A stretch of DNA of 64,000 nt from Neocallimastix lanati (nom. inval.). Lineage: Eukaryota > Neocallimastigomycota > Neocallimastigomycetes > Neocallimastigales > Neocallimastigaceae. Each line of letters begins with the position of its first letter. Positions within the stretch are counted from its first letter, which is position 1. Location: NCBI GenBank assembly GCA_016946835.1, contig JACVTC010000042.1, positions 910,001 through 974,000 on the forward strand, read 5' to 3'. The notes below the pieces were generated by a model, which was not told the origin of the DNA, did no database searches, and saw only the letters and a program-made list of their open reading frames with translations. The position numbers were made by a program, and so were the translations under genes. Below, piece by piece: positions 33,321 through 45,252 of the stretch.

Positions 33321-35157
33321 TTTTAATAACTTTTTATTTATTATAACTAGAATATTAAAGAAATTACTAGTGTTTATCGGTTAAACAATTGAACCGATAA
33401 AACTAGAAAAATCTATTTTATTAATATTTTTTATCATTTTTTATCTAAGATTCATTTTCTAGAAAGAAAACTTGTTTTCTTTAATTTTCTTTAATTTTCT
33501 TTTATTTCTAATAATTACTAATAACAACTGATAACTTAAAATAATTAATTTTCCTGAAAAACTATAAATAGGTGTAAAATTTCATAATAAAATATTTTTA
33601 CTTGTGCTTTTATTAATTAATTTTAAAGTAATTTAAAATATTACAATGATTAATTAATAAAATAATAATTTACATTTTTTACTAATAAAAAAACTTATTT
33701 TAATAAAACATATTTTGAATTACTTTAGTGTCGAGAACCTTTTGTGTAAAAAACCTTATAACAATCTTAAGTAACATTAAGATTTGTTACAGAATTATTA
33801 TTTTATAAAAAATAATATCTTATACAAAAAGAGAATAAAAATAATTTATACTGTTATAAATAAAATATTTTTCTAAAACTACTAATCCATATATATTTAT
33901 TATTGTGTTTATTATAACTTATTTGAGTGTTTCTTAACATAATATTTTTGACACCTTTGAAATAATTATTATTTCTTAGTTCATAATAAATTATCTAATT
34001 ATTATATATTACATTCATTAAATTAATATTAAATAATTTATTTAAATTATTATATATACATTCATTAAATATAATTATAAGAATTTATTTAATAATATTT
34101 ATTACTTCCATTGATTATATTAGTAATTTATTTATTTATTCATTTAATTTTAACATATAATATTTTTTATTAATATTAATTTCAAATTAATCCTGTTTTA
34201 GTAATTTTTGTAAAAAATTAATTTTATTTTTATGAATTCGTTATTTTATTTAATTAGTAACCAATAATATTTAAATAATTCATTTTTAATCATTTTTATT
34301 ATTTTTTCTTTTATTTTATCTATTTCTAGTGTACTTAATATTAGACAATCGGTATTTTAAGTTTTTTTCTCGATTTTACCAATCGGTTTTACTTAAAATA
34401 TTCGATAACCGATATGTATAGATTATCGGTCGAATTCGTGTTTAGGTTTTTCTTCTAATCTTTTCCTAAACAATTGATTTGTTAAAATTAGAAACAAATT
34501 TATTAAAATTTAAAAGTATAATTAGAAACTCTTGAGTTCTCTTTGAGAAATCAAGAGTTATTATTATAACAAACTGTAGTAATAATAATTCAAAATTATA
34601 AAATAAAACACTTTAAAACTTTTTCTTTACTAAATTATATTTTATCTTTTAAAAATTTTAAAATAAAGTATTTTTAGTTATTAATGAATCGTATTATAAA
34701 TTTATAATAAAACAATTTTAATTTGAACCAACTTTACGTGTACTGCCTTACTACTTTGTTGTAATAAATTCTTTTAGATAAGCATATTTAAATTCTCGAT
34801 TTAATAATATTAATTAGTTATTAAATTGTAGTTAATAATTCTATTATATAAGTTTATTAATTTATTTAATAGAATTATTACATTCTTATATTTGTTACAT
34901 GGTTCTCCTTTAGGAATCGGATACCAGACGAATTTTTAAGTATAAATATTACATGATAATAATAAAATTACAGGAATATTAATAATAAAATTACATGAAC
35001 ATTAATAATATTATATAATAATAATATTGATAAAAATATAAGTAAAAAATATTTAACAATAATACAAGTTTGATAATAATAAGATATTAATAAAGAATAA
35101 AATTATAGTGATTCATTTTTGATTAAAAATAATAAAATTTTTCTCTTTTGAATTTAA

Positions 35158-36290
35158 TTAAGTGTTTTGTTTAAGTTTGTTATTAAAGTTTTTCAAAAGT
35201 TTAGAACAATTGAGGTTACTTTCAGGTTCCCAGGAGGCTTCCAGTGGATTTCCTTTCCATTTAGTTAGGTACTGAGTTTTGCCATAGTGTCTTCTTTTAT
35301 CAAAGATTTCTTCGACTTCATATTCTTTTTTTCCATTAACAACAATTGGTGATTGTGGTTCCTGCTTTCTTCCAAAGTTATCTTTGTAGTATGGTTCCAG
35401 ATCTGAAACATGAATAATGGGATGGATTCTGATATTTTTTGGTAGCTTATTTTTATAAGTTACTGGTGAAATTTGTTCCAATATTTTATAAGGTCCTAAC
35501 TTTCTAGGTTTAAATTTCTTGTTGCTAGTGAGAAGTAGAAGTGAACTGTTGATCTATACTTTGACATTTTTCTTAAATTCCAGGGCTTCAATACGATGTA
35601 GATTTGGGAATTTCTCTTGCTTCTCGGTTGCTTAGTCGAGCTTCTTTGAGTTGTTTGATGAGTTCTGATAAGTATTTTTAAATTCTTCTATGCCAGGAAC
35701 ATCAGATATGTTATGTATCGCAGGTGAGAATCTTAGGTAGTATTCGTAGTTGGCATAAAATGGGGTGTGTCTTAAAGATTCTTGGACTGTATTGTTGTAG
35801 CAGAATCAAGCTAGAAATAGGTAGTCGATCCAGTTTGAACTTGTAAAATTTGAGTAGCAACGGAGGAATTGTTCGATTACGGAGTTCACTCTCTCCGTTT
35901 TACCATTGGTTTGATGGTGAAAAGGAGAAGAGAGTTTCCTCGAGATGTTCAAAATCTTACAAAGAGTAGTCCAGAATTTAGAAGTGAATTGAGTACCACG
36001 ATCAGATAGAATTTCATTATGTAAACCATGGTATTCATAAAAGATTTAGTAGTATCTTCAGCAGAAGGAATATTTGGAAAAGGGATGAAGTGTCCCATTT
36101 TGGAGAAGCGGTCTAGAATAACAATAACACAAGTGAAGCCGTTGGAGATTGGAAGGTTAGTAATAAAATCCATTGAGATTGAAGTCCAAGAGTGATTAGG
36201 AATGTCGAGTGGTTGTAAGAGATCAGAAAAAATGTTAAAGGGAATGGATGTACCTTTTAATAAGTTTCTCCATTGTTCTAGAGGCTGATA
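35158..36290 (-). pseudogene. Gypsy-4: decayed chromovirus integrase and chromodomain
   Basis: Read on the minus strand, the integrase core [16 protein letters not shown] and [17 protein letters not shown] (about 36200-36060) is followed by broken frames. The open chromodomain end (35481-35158) has IHVSDLEPYYKDNFGRKQ, EVEEIFDKRRHYGKTQYL and KWKGNPLEASWEPESNLN, closely matching Gypsy-2. Downstream, a purine tract (AAAGGAGAACCA) leads into an LTR-B start (TGTAACAAATATAAGAA, 34899 down) that was hit by LTR-D copy v and LTR-C. Gag, protease and RT are missing; the upstream side meets Gypsy-5 at about 36.3 kb. Confidence 0.85.
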
Positions 36291-36324
36291 GAAAGATTGT
36301 TGAGGGAATTTAAAAACGAGAGAA

Positions 36325-37755
36325 CTTTGGAGGAGGTTAAAACTGCGATGCTCAAACTTAGGCTCGAATGGGGAAAAGCCTACGAATACCTTTCAGAGTT
36401 TAATAGACTAAGCAGAATACTTCAGCTGTCGGATGAAACCTAAAGGATATTGTTAATACAGTAGGTGAGACCTTCGGTTCGGGAAGCCTTTTACGACCTA
36501 GCTGCTGAGAAACAAACCTTAGAAGATTATATTACCTGTCTAAGGAGATGTGATATCTTCCCCGCGGATTATAAAGATGAATACTTAGAAAGATACGAAT
36601 ACAACCGCAAGAGGAAAATAGCCATCATGGCCTTACTTAGAGAAATGGACCCGAGAAGACCCACCAAAGATATAGAAGCTAAAAGAAGGAAGAACAGCGA
36701 CTATCGCCGAGGCGATAAACGAGATTTCAGTAGGAGGGAACCTACTAAACAAACAAATTATGACAGAAATAAGAAAGATAATTATAACCACAATAGTGGT
36801 AAAGATGTTGGTACGAGACCTAGCGAGAAACAGAATTACTATAAGGACTCCAATACAAGCAGCAACAATCCAATTTCAAAGACAGCACTCCTGTTGCAAG
36901 ATGGGTCTGAGTACGAAGAATTTGTGCCTGAGCCAAAATAAGTAACCCACCAAAGAGGGGCTCCAAGATTTAAATGTGCTGTACGATACTGGATCATAGA
37001 TCAACATGATCAATCCACAGTTAGCTAAGGAGATGGAATTTAAGAAAGAAGACCGTCCCATAATATTTACTACTGCCTCTGGCAAAGTGCTGATACCGCA
37101 GGTAACGGAAGAGTTCAGGATAAAAGTTAAGCTGGTCGAATAACGTACTGGTAAAATCAATTGGTACGACTTTAACACAAGATGTAGGCTAGTCGATACT
37201 ATGCCGATAACGATTATACTAGGTTCTAGGTTTATGGATCGACACCTCATATATACGAAAATTGACATCCATGATCAGCAACTAAAAGTGTTTGAGATTG
37301 ATGGCGAAAGGCCAGGATTACTAGGGGTTAGTTAGAACCTACGATGACGAAAGCTGGATGGACTACCTATTCTTAGCAGAGTTCTTCTATAACAATTCAA
37401 TCCACGCTTCTACCCAACAATCTCCATTCCTTGCCTTATACAACTACCAGGTGCATAACTCACCAAAAACAGCAGACCTAGTGCATTCGTTAGGCGAAGC
37501 AAAGATGATCGATAACTTTGCTCATAACTTATGCAAACTTAAGCACATACTAGAGATTGCTCAAACAAGATACCTGGACAACATGGATAAAACTCACACG
37601 TATAACTACCTCAGGTATAGATTACTGGATAAAGTATGGTTAAAGAAACCGGAAAACTACGATGTGTTGCCATTTTACAAGCTAACGACGAGAAAGTATG
37701 GACCGTTCAAGGTTGTAGGCCTCGACGAAGAAAAGAAGAACTACAGGTTAGATAT
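36325..37755 (+). pseudogene. Gypsy-5: gag-protease joined to integrase C-terminus
   Basis: 36325-36941 encodes the second half of gag (RPSVREAFYDLAAEKQTLEDY, FPADYKDEYLERYEYN), close to 56987-57300 in Gypsy-8. It has stops at about 36440 and 36455. Protease DNA at 36960-37320 aligns with the DTGSQINMIHPQL region of Gypsy-8 but is frameshifted. At about 37330 the sequence jumps to an integrase C-terminal frame (37358-37768; LAEFFYNNSIHASTQQSPF, TTRKYGPFKVVGLDEEKKNY). RT, RNase H and the integrase core are deleted. Base composition is visibly richer in G/C than neighbouring elements. Confidence 0.83.
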
Positions 37756-38137
37756 ACTAGTCATTTAATAAAACTATATAACTAATAATAAAATAAACTA
37801 TAAAATAATAAAATTTAATGTACGAAATTAAAGTAAAGATTTTATTTGATTAGCTATAATTGCTAACTGTTTATAAAATTGTCTTTATAAATATTAATAT
37901 TAAATAAATAAAATTAAATATTAAAAATAAATAATAAACCTTTTAAATAAGCCCAGTAACTAATAGCGGAAGGAGTTATAAAGTGCTGCGCTATATTTTA
38001 AAAGTGTTATAGATAAATATTTAGTTAATTTAATGTTTATTTTAACAATTCGAATAGAGAGGTGTTAAATTATCTTAGCCTTTAAAATAGTTATTATTCG
38101 TTATTTTAGTATATAATAAACTTACCTTTTACAAATG
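37756..38137. repeat. Rearranged LTR-C copy with internal inversion
   Basis: 37760-37868 matches the beginning of LTR-C in reverse orientation (TTTAATGTACGAAATT, ATTTGATTAGC). 37875-38137 matches its end in forward orientation (CCCAGTAACTAATAGCGG, GAGTTATAAAGTGCTGCGCT, CTTACCTTTTACA). The middle part is lost. Confidence 0.7.
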
Positions 38138-40429
38138 ATAAATAATTTTATAAATTAAGATTAATAGAATAAACACTTGATCAAACAAAATATAAATTTT
38201 ACATTTGTACTTGTTATTTGAAATAATCTTTTTTTTTTGTAAAAAAAGACGAAAAAATATTGTAATAGAAATGTGTTTTTAATAACATATATTAACAATG
38301 GCTAATATATGAAAACTTATAAATTAATAAAGTATCTAAATATAAAAATATAAGATAAATTAGTTGTGTGAAATTTATTTTATAGTTACTTTTTATTTTA
38401 ATTATTTATTGTACTGAACAGTAATTAATTTTAATATAAGTCGTAAAATAGTTCTTTCTTAAAAGTTATAATTTAACTACAACTTTAGAATAACATTATA
38501 ATATTGATAAATATATTATTTTGTAATCACATGTTATGGTTCGGGTTTATTAGAAATATTTTTATTTAATTATTTAATTTAATTTTGTCTGTCTGTCTGT
38601 CTACATTTTAATTATTGAAAAACTTCACTTATTTATACTTTTTGAAAAAAAATAAATATGTAAAGCCTTTCTACACTTTATCATCATATTTAAAAAAAAT
38701 AATTTACTATTACTAATTACTTCAAATTTTATATTAAATTAAATTTACTAATTCGTAATTATTTTATTTTAATAAATTTTGTATATATAATTTAACATTA
38801 TATTTCATATACTAAAACTAAATTATTTAATATATACGAAAAGAAACAAACAAAATTTAAAAAGATTTTACTGAAAAATAAAGTTATTTTAATCAAGAAT
38901 ATTAATATAATATTCTTATATTTTATATAAAATAAATTTAAAAACTATAATATATTTAATATTTATTATTAATCAATTAAGATTTGATTTTGTTTTTGGG
39001 GAATAAAAATATTTATAAATTAAATAATCAATTTAAAAATAAAATAAAATACTAAAAGAATACAATTTTAATATTGATACAATATAATAATAATATAATA
39101 ATATATTTGAAAATAAAAATAAAATATTAATATTGATAGTAAATGAGATAAAAATTCTTTTATAACAATTTCAAAACTACAACTGTCACAAATATTAGTG
39201 GATTTATAAATGAAATTCACTAATAGATCAATCGAAATTTAATTTCGTTATTGACAAAATTTTTCTTAAATTCGATTTTAAACATTATAATAAATATTAG
39301 GAATATTAAATAATTAGAAACAAAAGAGTTTGAAATAATTTATTAAAGATAATTTAATTTAATTTAACTTTAAGAAATTGACAAAAATATTCAGAAGAAA
39401 AATAATGATAATAAATAAAGGAAATATTATAAAATGTTTTCCCGCTAAAATTATATTCATTAAAAAACTACATCTGAGAACTATAACATATGTTAACATA
39501 TGTTAATTATAACTTAATTGGACCACTAGGAGACGAGATATTGAACTTTAAAGGAAATTAAATTATAAAAAATAATTTATTTATTTTAATTAAACCCTAA
39601 ATAATTAATTAATAATTTATATAAATAAAATCTTTTAACTTGAATTTTATAACTAATTTTTAAAAACAAATATTAATAATTTAAAAATACAGAATAAGTA
39701 ATTAGTAATATTTTATGATATTTTAAATAAGTAATAAGTTTTAGTTAAATTATTATAATATAAGTTTATTAATAATTACTAAAAGATTCTAAGGAATTCT
39801 TTCTAAAGATTTCCAAAAGAGTCTTTTAATTAATTTAATATTTTAATTCATTTATTTTATTTTATTTTATTATTATTATATTTAATATTATTTTATTATT
39901 AAATATTTTTATTATTAAATATTTTTATTATTAAAATGTTTTATGAATTTTATGAATAATTATATAGTTATTTTATTAAAAGATTCTTATCAGTATTATT
40001 TTATTATTATATTTTATATAATTTATATACATGAATGAATACATTAAGATTAAATGTATTATTTAATTATATTGATAATTATAATTTAAGTTTAGTATAA
40101 AAAGGAATTGAAATTCCTCCTTTAAAATCATTGTAAGATTATTAACCCAATATCTTAATAACCCATTAATCTAATAAGAACAATATTGATTATAACAATA
40201 ATATTTCTTAATATTAATCTCAGTAAAATTTATTATTAAAATATATTAAATAAAATTCTAATAAACATAATTTTTTACAAATTGTATTTCTTAATAATAA
40301 AACTTTGTATGTGTCATTTATTATTTAATTTAATTAATTGTTAAAATTAATACAAACAACATCTTGATCTGACCAATTTAACCAAATTTGAGAATATTTA
40401 CATAACTCAACCAGTAATCTTTCTCTAAA
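38138..40429. other. AT-rich DNA, no gene
   Basis: A weak reversed LTR-B-like piece at about 38520-38690 includes TATTTATACTTTTTGAAAA and a (CTGT)4 run at about 38585. The stretch 39780-39830 can fold on itself (AAAGATTC / GAGTCTTT). Nothing protein-like. Confidence 0.55.
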
Positions 40430-41301
40430 ACCCAAAAACTTTCACAACAATTTTATATTAATAAAATTATTATTAATTAAAATTGAGAAATTATAAAATT
40501 GATTTTTAAAAAAAGAAAATCGAATTTACTATAAGAAAATCTAGATTTCATTTTTTTTAATAAAAAACTAAAATTATTTTAAAATAAAAAAATTAATTTA
40601 TTATTATTATAAATTTTTTAATTTATAAAATTTTATTGTTATTATTATTTTTCTTATAATAATAACTCTTAATTTCTTGAAAAGAACTTAAGAATTTCTA
40701 TTTATAGTTTTTCATAATTCTAAATTAAATATTGTCAAATTTTATTAAATTTCTTATTTAGAAAAAGATTAGAAGGAAAACATTAATAAGTTTCGATTAA
40801 TATTCTAATCATATTAATCATCGAATCATATAAGTAAAACAGATGCCAATCAGTATTCGGGAAAACTTTAAAGATTGATTTTCTAGTTATTAATAAATAA
40901 CTTGTTTCTTAATAATAAACAGTTTTAATTAAATGTACAAAATAATAAATAAAAAATTAAAAATTGAATAGATTTGTCTAAATATTTAAATTAATTTTTG
41001 TTATGAAAAATTTTAAATAATTTTTGATCATATCTAAAATTTTCAAAAATTTAAATAATAGTTCTAACGAATAAATATTAAATAATATTTATAATTAATA
41101 AAATTATTAATTATTAAGTTTAATAATTGGTTAATTACTCCTAATTTCAAATAATTTTAAATGTAATAGTTATTTTATATTGTTTTAAAACAAATAATTT
41201 TGATGTAAAAATCATGTATTTCTAATTATTAATTACTTAATATATTAATACATAATAAGAAATAATAATTATAATTTAAAAATTTATTATTATTTCTCAC
41301 A
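40430..41301 (+). repeat. LTR-D copy vi, diverged
   Basis: Palindrome at 40666-40694 (CTCTTAA ... TTAAGAA). The hairpin is GATTAATA/TATTAATC, a compensatory variant. It ends in the terminal hairpin with TTATTATTTCTCACA at 41301, one base from the family TTCTTACA. The 5' boundary is uncertain. Confidence 0.65.
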
Positions 41302-42017
41302 GTACGATCGGGAACTAGTTTATTTATATCAAATAAGCATATTTAAAAATTATATAAAGAAAAAAATAATAAAATATTTATAATAATTAAATTACTTAAA
41401 ATAAAATAGTTATATTAAAATTATTTACTACAAATTGTTTTTAATAAAATTTATACAAAAATTTTTAATTTTGTATAAATTTAGAATTTAATATTTTAAA
41501 AACAAGTTTTTTTTTCAATTAATTAAACTGTATGTTAAAATATTAACTTTTATTTTTATTGTTTTCTTTAAAATATAGATTAGTATTTTCTGTATTTTTT
41601 ATAATAATAAACCTAATGAAAATGTGATATTAATAATTTATTGGAATACAAAATTATTTATGATAAATTAAAATATTATTAGAATAGATAGTTAAAATTT
41701 TAAATATAAATAAATCATTAATAATTATAACTATATTTTAGAAAAGATACTTTGGAATAGGTTAATTTAAAAAATATATTAATAATAAAATAATATTTAG
41801 AATAGAATAAAAAATAAATTCATATGTTTATGTGTAATCTAATGTTCATGTAAAAACAATGAAATAAATAAATTTTCTTTCTTTTGGAAAAAAACGACAA
41901 TATAATTATAATAAAAATTTATAAAATATCTTTATTTAAATTGCTTTAAAATTTATTTATAATATTTAATATTGTGTTTTTAAATTATTGTGCGAGATCT
42001 GTGCCATATCATGTAAA
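41302..42017. other. AT-rich spacer, nothing recognised
   Basis: No reading frame or repeat boundary is supported between two LTR-D copies. Confidence 0.5.
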
Positions 42018-42560
42018 TGTAAGAATTTATAATTATTTGTTAAATAATTATAATAACTTTATTCGATTATTTATCTATTATATAATTTATATTTATTCAT
42101 TAAATTAATAATTATTTATCAAGTTAAAATGTATTTGTAAACTTAGTTATAGTTTTAATGTAAGATTTTTTTTTAATATAAATTTTTTTAGTATTCATAT
42201 ATTTTAATTAATTTATTTAATTAATTATAAATTATATTAATTTCAATAATAATGAATTGATTATTTAATTATTATTTTTTAAGTAAAATATGAATTAATT
42301 TTATCGGACTTTAAGGTTTTTTTTAATTTATTACAATAATAAATTAGTTTTTCCTTAAAAAACTTATCTAGTTTTTTCTTCTAATCTTTTTCTAGATAAA
42401 ATAATTGTTAAAATTAGAAAACTTTTTATTGTTATTTTTATAAAATTTCTATTGTTTTAATTTTTCGTATAAACAGCTATTGATTTTTCTAATTTTTGAG
42501 AAATCAAGAAAAATTTAGAATCCAAAAATTAATTTATTAAAGTAGAGATATAATTAATAA
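42018..42560 (-). repeat. LTR-D copy vii, partial
   Basis: The plus strand starts TGTAAGAATTTATAATTATTTG (the LTR-D end, reversed). On the minus strand it has CTAG/CTAGATAA pairing around GATTAGAAG (about 42360-42410) and a degenerate palindrome near 42480-42510. The GATCGATA-type hairpin is missing and the 5' end is unclear. Confidence 0.55.
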
Positions 42561-43399
42561 TAATTAAATATATAAATATATTGATAAAATATATATTTAA
42601 AAACTAGCGATGAATAGTTTATAATTGTAATAGTATAAAATATTAATATCGAAAGTTCATGATTGTATTTGATGTAATGTAATATAATTTATAATAATTA
42701 TATAATAAATAAAGTAAAGAAAGATTAATAAAACAAATAATCAATTAAAATTTTTTTGTATAAAATTACATTATTTTCCTGTCATTATTATATATTTATT
42801 AGAATATATTGTTTTTTTATCATTCCCTAAAATCATTCCAAAATAAAAATAAAATATTTATTTTTATATAAATAACGTATCAATTCTCAGAAATATACTA
42901 AATTAAAAAAATAACTAATTTATAATATTTATTTATTTAAAATGAATTTTAGAAAATTAAATAATTATATTAATAATTTTATTTAAAATAAATGGAATTA
43001 AAAAATATTATAATAACTATGATTTTTAAAATCGGAAAAAATAAAATTGAAAATAAAATATTTTTAGATAAAAGAAAATTTTTAAAATTACCGTTTAACA
43101 TTTTTTTTCTTACTAATTATTTATAATAATTATTTATCTAAAAAAATAGAAAATATTAAAATTAAAATTAAATTTAAATTGAAGTATGTTAATGTAGAGG
43201 ATAATTAATTTAAAGTATATTACATAAATTGAATTAATATTTTATTTCTGCTAAAGGTATTTTAATTTATTTATTTAATTATTCACTAACCCAAATATAA
43301 TTTATTTAATTAATTATTATTTATTCATTTATATACTTATATTCTGGGTTTTAATTATAAATATTTAATAACAAATTTATTGATTTAAATTAATCTATT
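42561..43399. other. AT-rich DNA, no gene
   Basis: No coding potential or repeat seen up to the end of Gypsy-3. Confidence 0.5.
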
Positions 43400-43613
43400 A
43401 TAGGATTAATTTAACGACAGTACAAATATCATGGGTTCTTGTCACTGTTTCCTCCAGAAATTATTACTCCGGATGGTTAACAGTGGCACAAAATTGTTCA
43501 TAAATGAATATTTGATATTCTTCTAATATTGGGTTGTAATACTTGTCTTAATACTTGTTTTTATCAATGATATCAGCATCAATCAAATCTTGGGAATTAT
43601 CTTTTCTAGTAAC

Positions 43614-45179
43614 TGTAACGAATACTAATGTAAGAAATCATAATTATTCAATAATGAATAATTAATATTTCTTATAATTAATGAAAAATCATTAATAATT
43701 TATAATTATTTATAAAATAATAATTATTTTTAAAAAATATTTATTTAAATAATAATTAATATATTCATTGATTTTAACTTATAAATTTATTTAATAGTTA
43801 TATTTTCATATATTGATCTAAATTTATTTACATATTATAATTTATACATTTATATAAATAATATAAAATTTATTTACTTATTATTATTATTCATTTAAAT
43901 AGAATTTTTACAAAAAATTATGTAAATTTGTATTTAATATTTTACTATAAAAATATTAGTTATTTAATTAAAATGAATTATGTATTTTATAATGTATCAT
44001 AAACTATAAATGTATCTAATCTATCATATTATTTAATCTTTATTTTTTAAATGAAAAAAAAAAAAAAAGTCTTTTTTTTTATTAATTCCTATCCTATCAA
44101 TATTTAATATTTTAATAATTAATTAGAAAATCGGTAATTAATGTTTTTCCTAATAAATAGGTTTTCTTTAATCATACGATGATCAATATGATTAGAATAT
44201 TGATCGAAAAACTATTTAGGTTTTTCTTCTAATCTTTTCCTAAATAGATTTTTTGTTAAGATTAGAAAATAAATTTATTTAACCGATTAATTTTTTAAAA
44301 AATATAAATAGGACTCTTGAATTCTCTTTGAGAAATCAAAAGTTATTATTTTTAAGAAAATATAATAAATAATAACAAATAAAATAAATTTTTTATTTAT
44401 ATATCAAAAAACTATTATTAATCATAAAAGCTTTTTTTTTATTTTAAAAATTTTTTCAACTACTATTCTACTGTTGCTTGGTTATTGTTTATTATATTTA
44501 CTTATAATAAACTCTATATAATTAAGAATAATTTTTTAATTTTTAATTTTTATTTTTCTCAATTTTAATATTATGTAAAAATAATATTAAAATTGTAGAT
44601 AATAGTTATATTAATTGATTTTAGTTTAGTATAGCTATTACAACTAAAATTTGTAAAAGGAAATCTTGGTATAGCTGTTAGAGCTATAGCCATAAATCGA
44701 ACTACTCGAGTTCTATTTACACTTAAACCTACTTTCTAAATATTTTATTTTCATTGTTTTAGTTAATTCTTTCTGTATTTTCTTTAAGAATTTCATAGAA
44801 ATTCTTAATAATTAAATTGAATTTTTTATTTTATTTTATCCTTTCTTCCATTAGTTTCTAAATTAACCGAGAAAATCAGTTATAAACGATTTTTCTGAGA
44901 TTCTAAAATTTTTGAAAATCATACAAACTGTTTTTCCGTAAAAAGTATAAATATGAGTAAATTTTCACAAAAGAAATATTTTTAATTCGTGCTTTTATTA
45001 ATTAATCAATTAATAATAAGTAATTTGATATATTACAAAATTAGCTAATTAATTAATAAATAATTACTTTAATAAATTTTATTTTAATAAATTAATAAAA
45101 CAAAATTTTTTAAAAAACATTTTAACTTATTATTAATTTTCCAGTGTTACCTATTGCAATAAGTGACCAGCTCGTTACA
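43614..45179 (+). repeat. Gypsy-2 5' LTR (LTR-B), interrupted
   Basis: 43614-43628 plus 44648-45179. The intact 3' LTR shows the empty site (TGTAACGAATACTAAAATTTG). It contains a tRNA-like stretch (about 44670-44735), an 11-bp inverted repeat TTAAGAATTTC/GAAATTCTTAA (about 44783-44807), TATAAATA at 44946-44953 and GTGCTTTTATT at 44989-44999. Confidence 0.9.
43629..44642 (-). repeat. LTR-D copy viii inside the Gypsy-2 LTR
   Basis: 1,014 bp, TSD ACTAA at 43624-43628 and 44643-44647, 15 bp from the LTR-B start. On the minus strand: palindrome (44313-44341), stems CTATTTAGG/CCTAAATAG and GATCAATA/TATTGATC, and hairpin CCTA/TAGG, all compensatory variants of other copies. Confidence 0.92.
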
Positions 45180-45189
45180 ATAAAAGCAC
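45179..45189 (+). other. Gypsy-2 self-priming type primer site
   Basis: AATAAAAGCAC spans the LTR end and the first leader bases. It is the exact complement of GTGCTTTTATT at 44989-44999 in the same LTR, 43 nt after the TATA box start. No TGG-type tRNA site is present. This is the arrangement of self-priming Tf1/sushi chromoviruses. Confidence 0.65.
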
Positions 45190-45219
45190 CCACGAATAAT
45201 AAGCAATACCTGACATTAG

Positions 45220-45252
<33 letters not shown>

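Larger units (their letters stand above)
23882..33791 (+). mobile_element. Solo LTR-B inside the Copia-2 3' LTR, itself split
   Basis: The pieces are 23882-23900 (TGTAACGAAACTCATAACT) and 33237-33791 (ending TTTGTTACA), about 574 bp. TSD GAATT at 23877-23881 and 33792-33796. It has the LTR-B plan: a tRNA-like module at about 33245-33320, CTATAAATAGG (about 33560), and TTGTGCTTTTATTAATTAA. LTR-C and everything nested with it entered 19 bp from its start. Confidence 0.9.
18072..33953 (+). mobile_element. Copia-2: Ty1/copia element, 3' LTR split by a 9.9-kb nested insertion
   Basis: 5' LTR 18072-18329, primer site 18330, gag-pol 19115-23709, polypurine tract ending 23780. The 3' LTR is in two pieces, 23781-23881 and 33797-33953. 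TSD CCTTT at 18067-18071 and 33954-33958. The pieces add up to 258 bp, exactly the 5' LTR length, and I see no base difference between LTRs. Without the nested DNA the element is about 5.97 kb. The reading frame has at least four lesions. Confidence 0.93.
18046..34882 (-). repeat. LTR-D copy v, split by Copia-2
   Basis: The two halves are 18046-18071 and 33954-34882. TSD TTCTT at 18041-18045 and 34883-34887. Copia-2 sits in the loop of the terminal hairpin (AAGAAATTATAATTATTT ... AAATAATTATTATTTCTT). On the minus strand it has the palindrome (34529-34557). The pseudoknot stem is TGTTTAGG/CCTAAACA, the hairpin ACCGATA/TATCGGT and the stem TTTTAAG/CTTAAAA, each a compensatory variant of other copies. 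It is inserted 17 bp from the LTR-B start of Gypsy-4. Confidence 0.85.
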
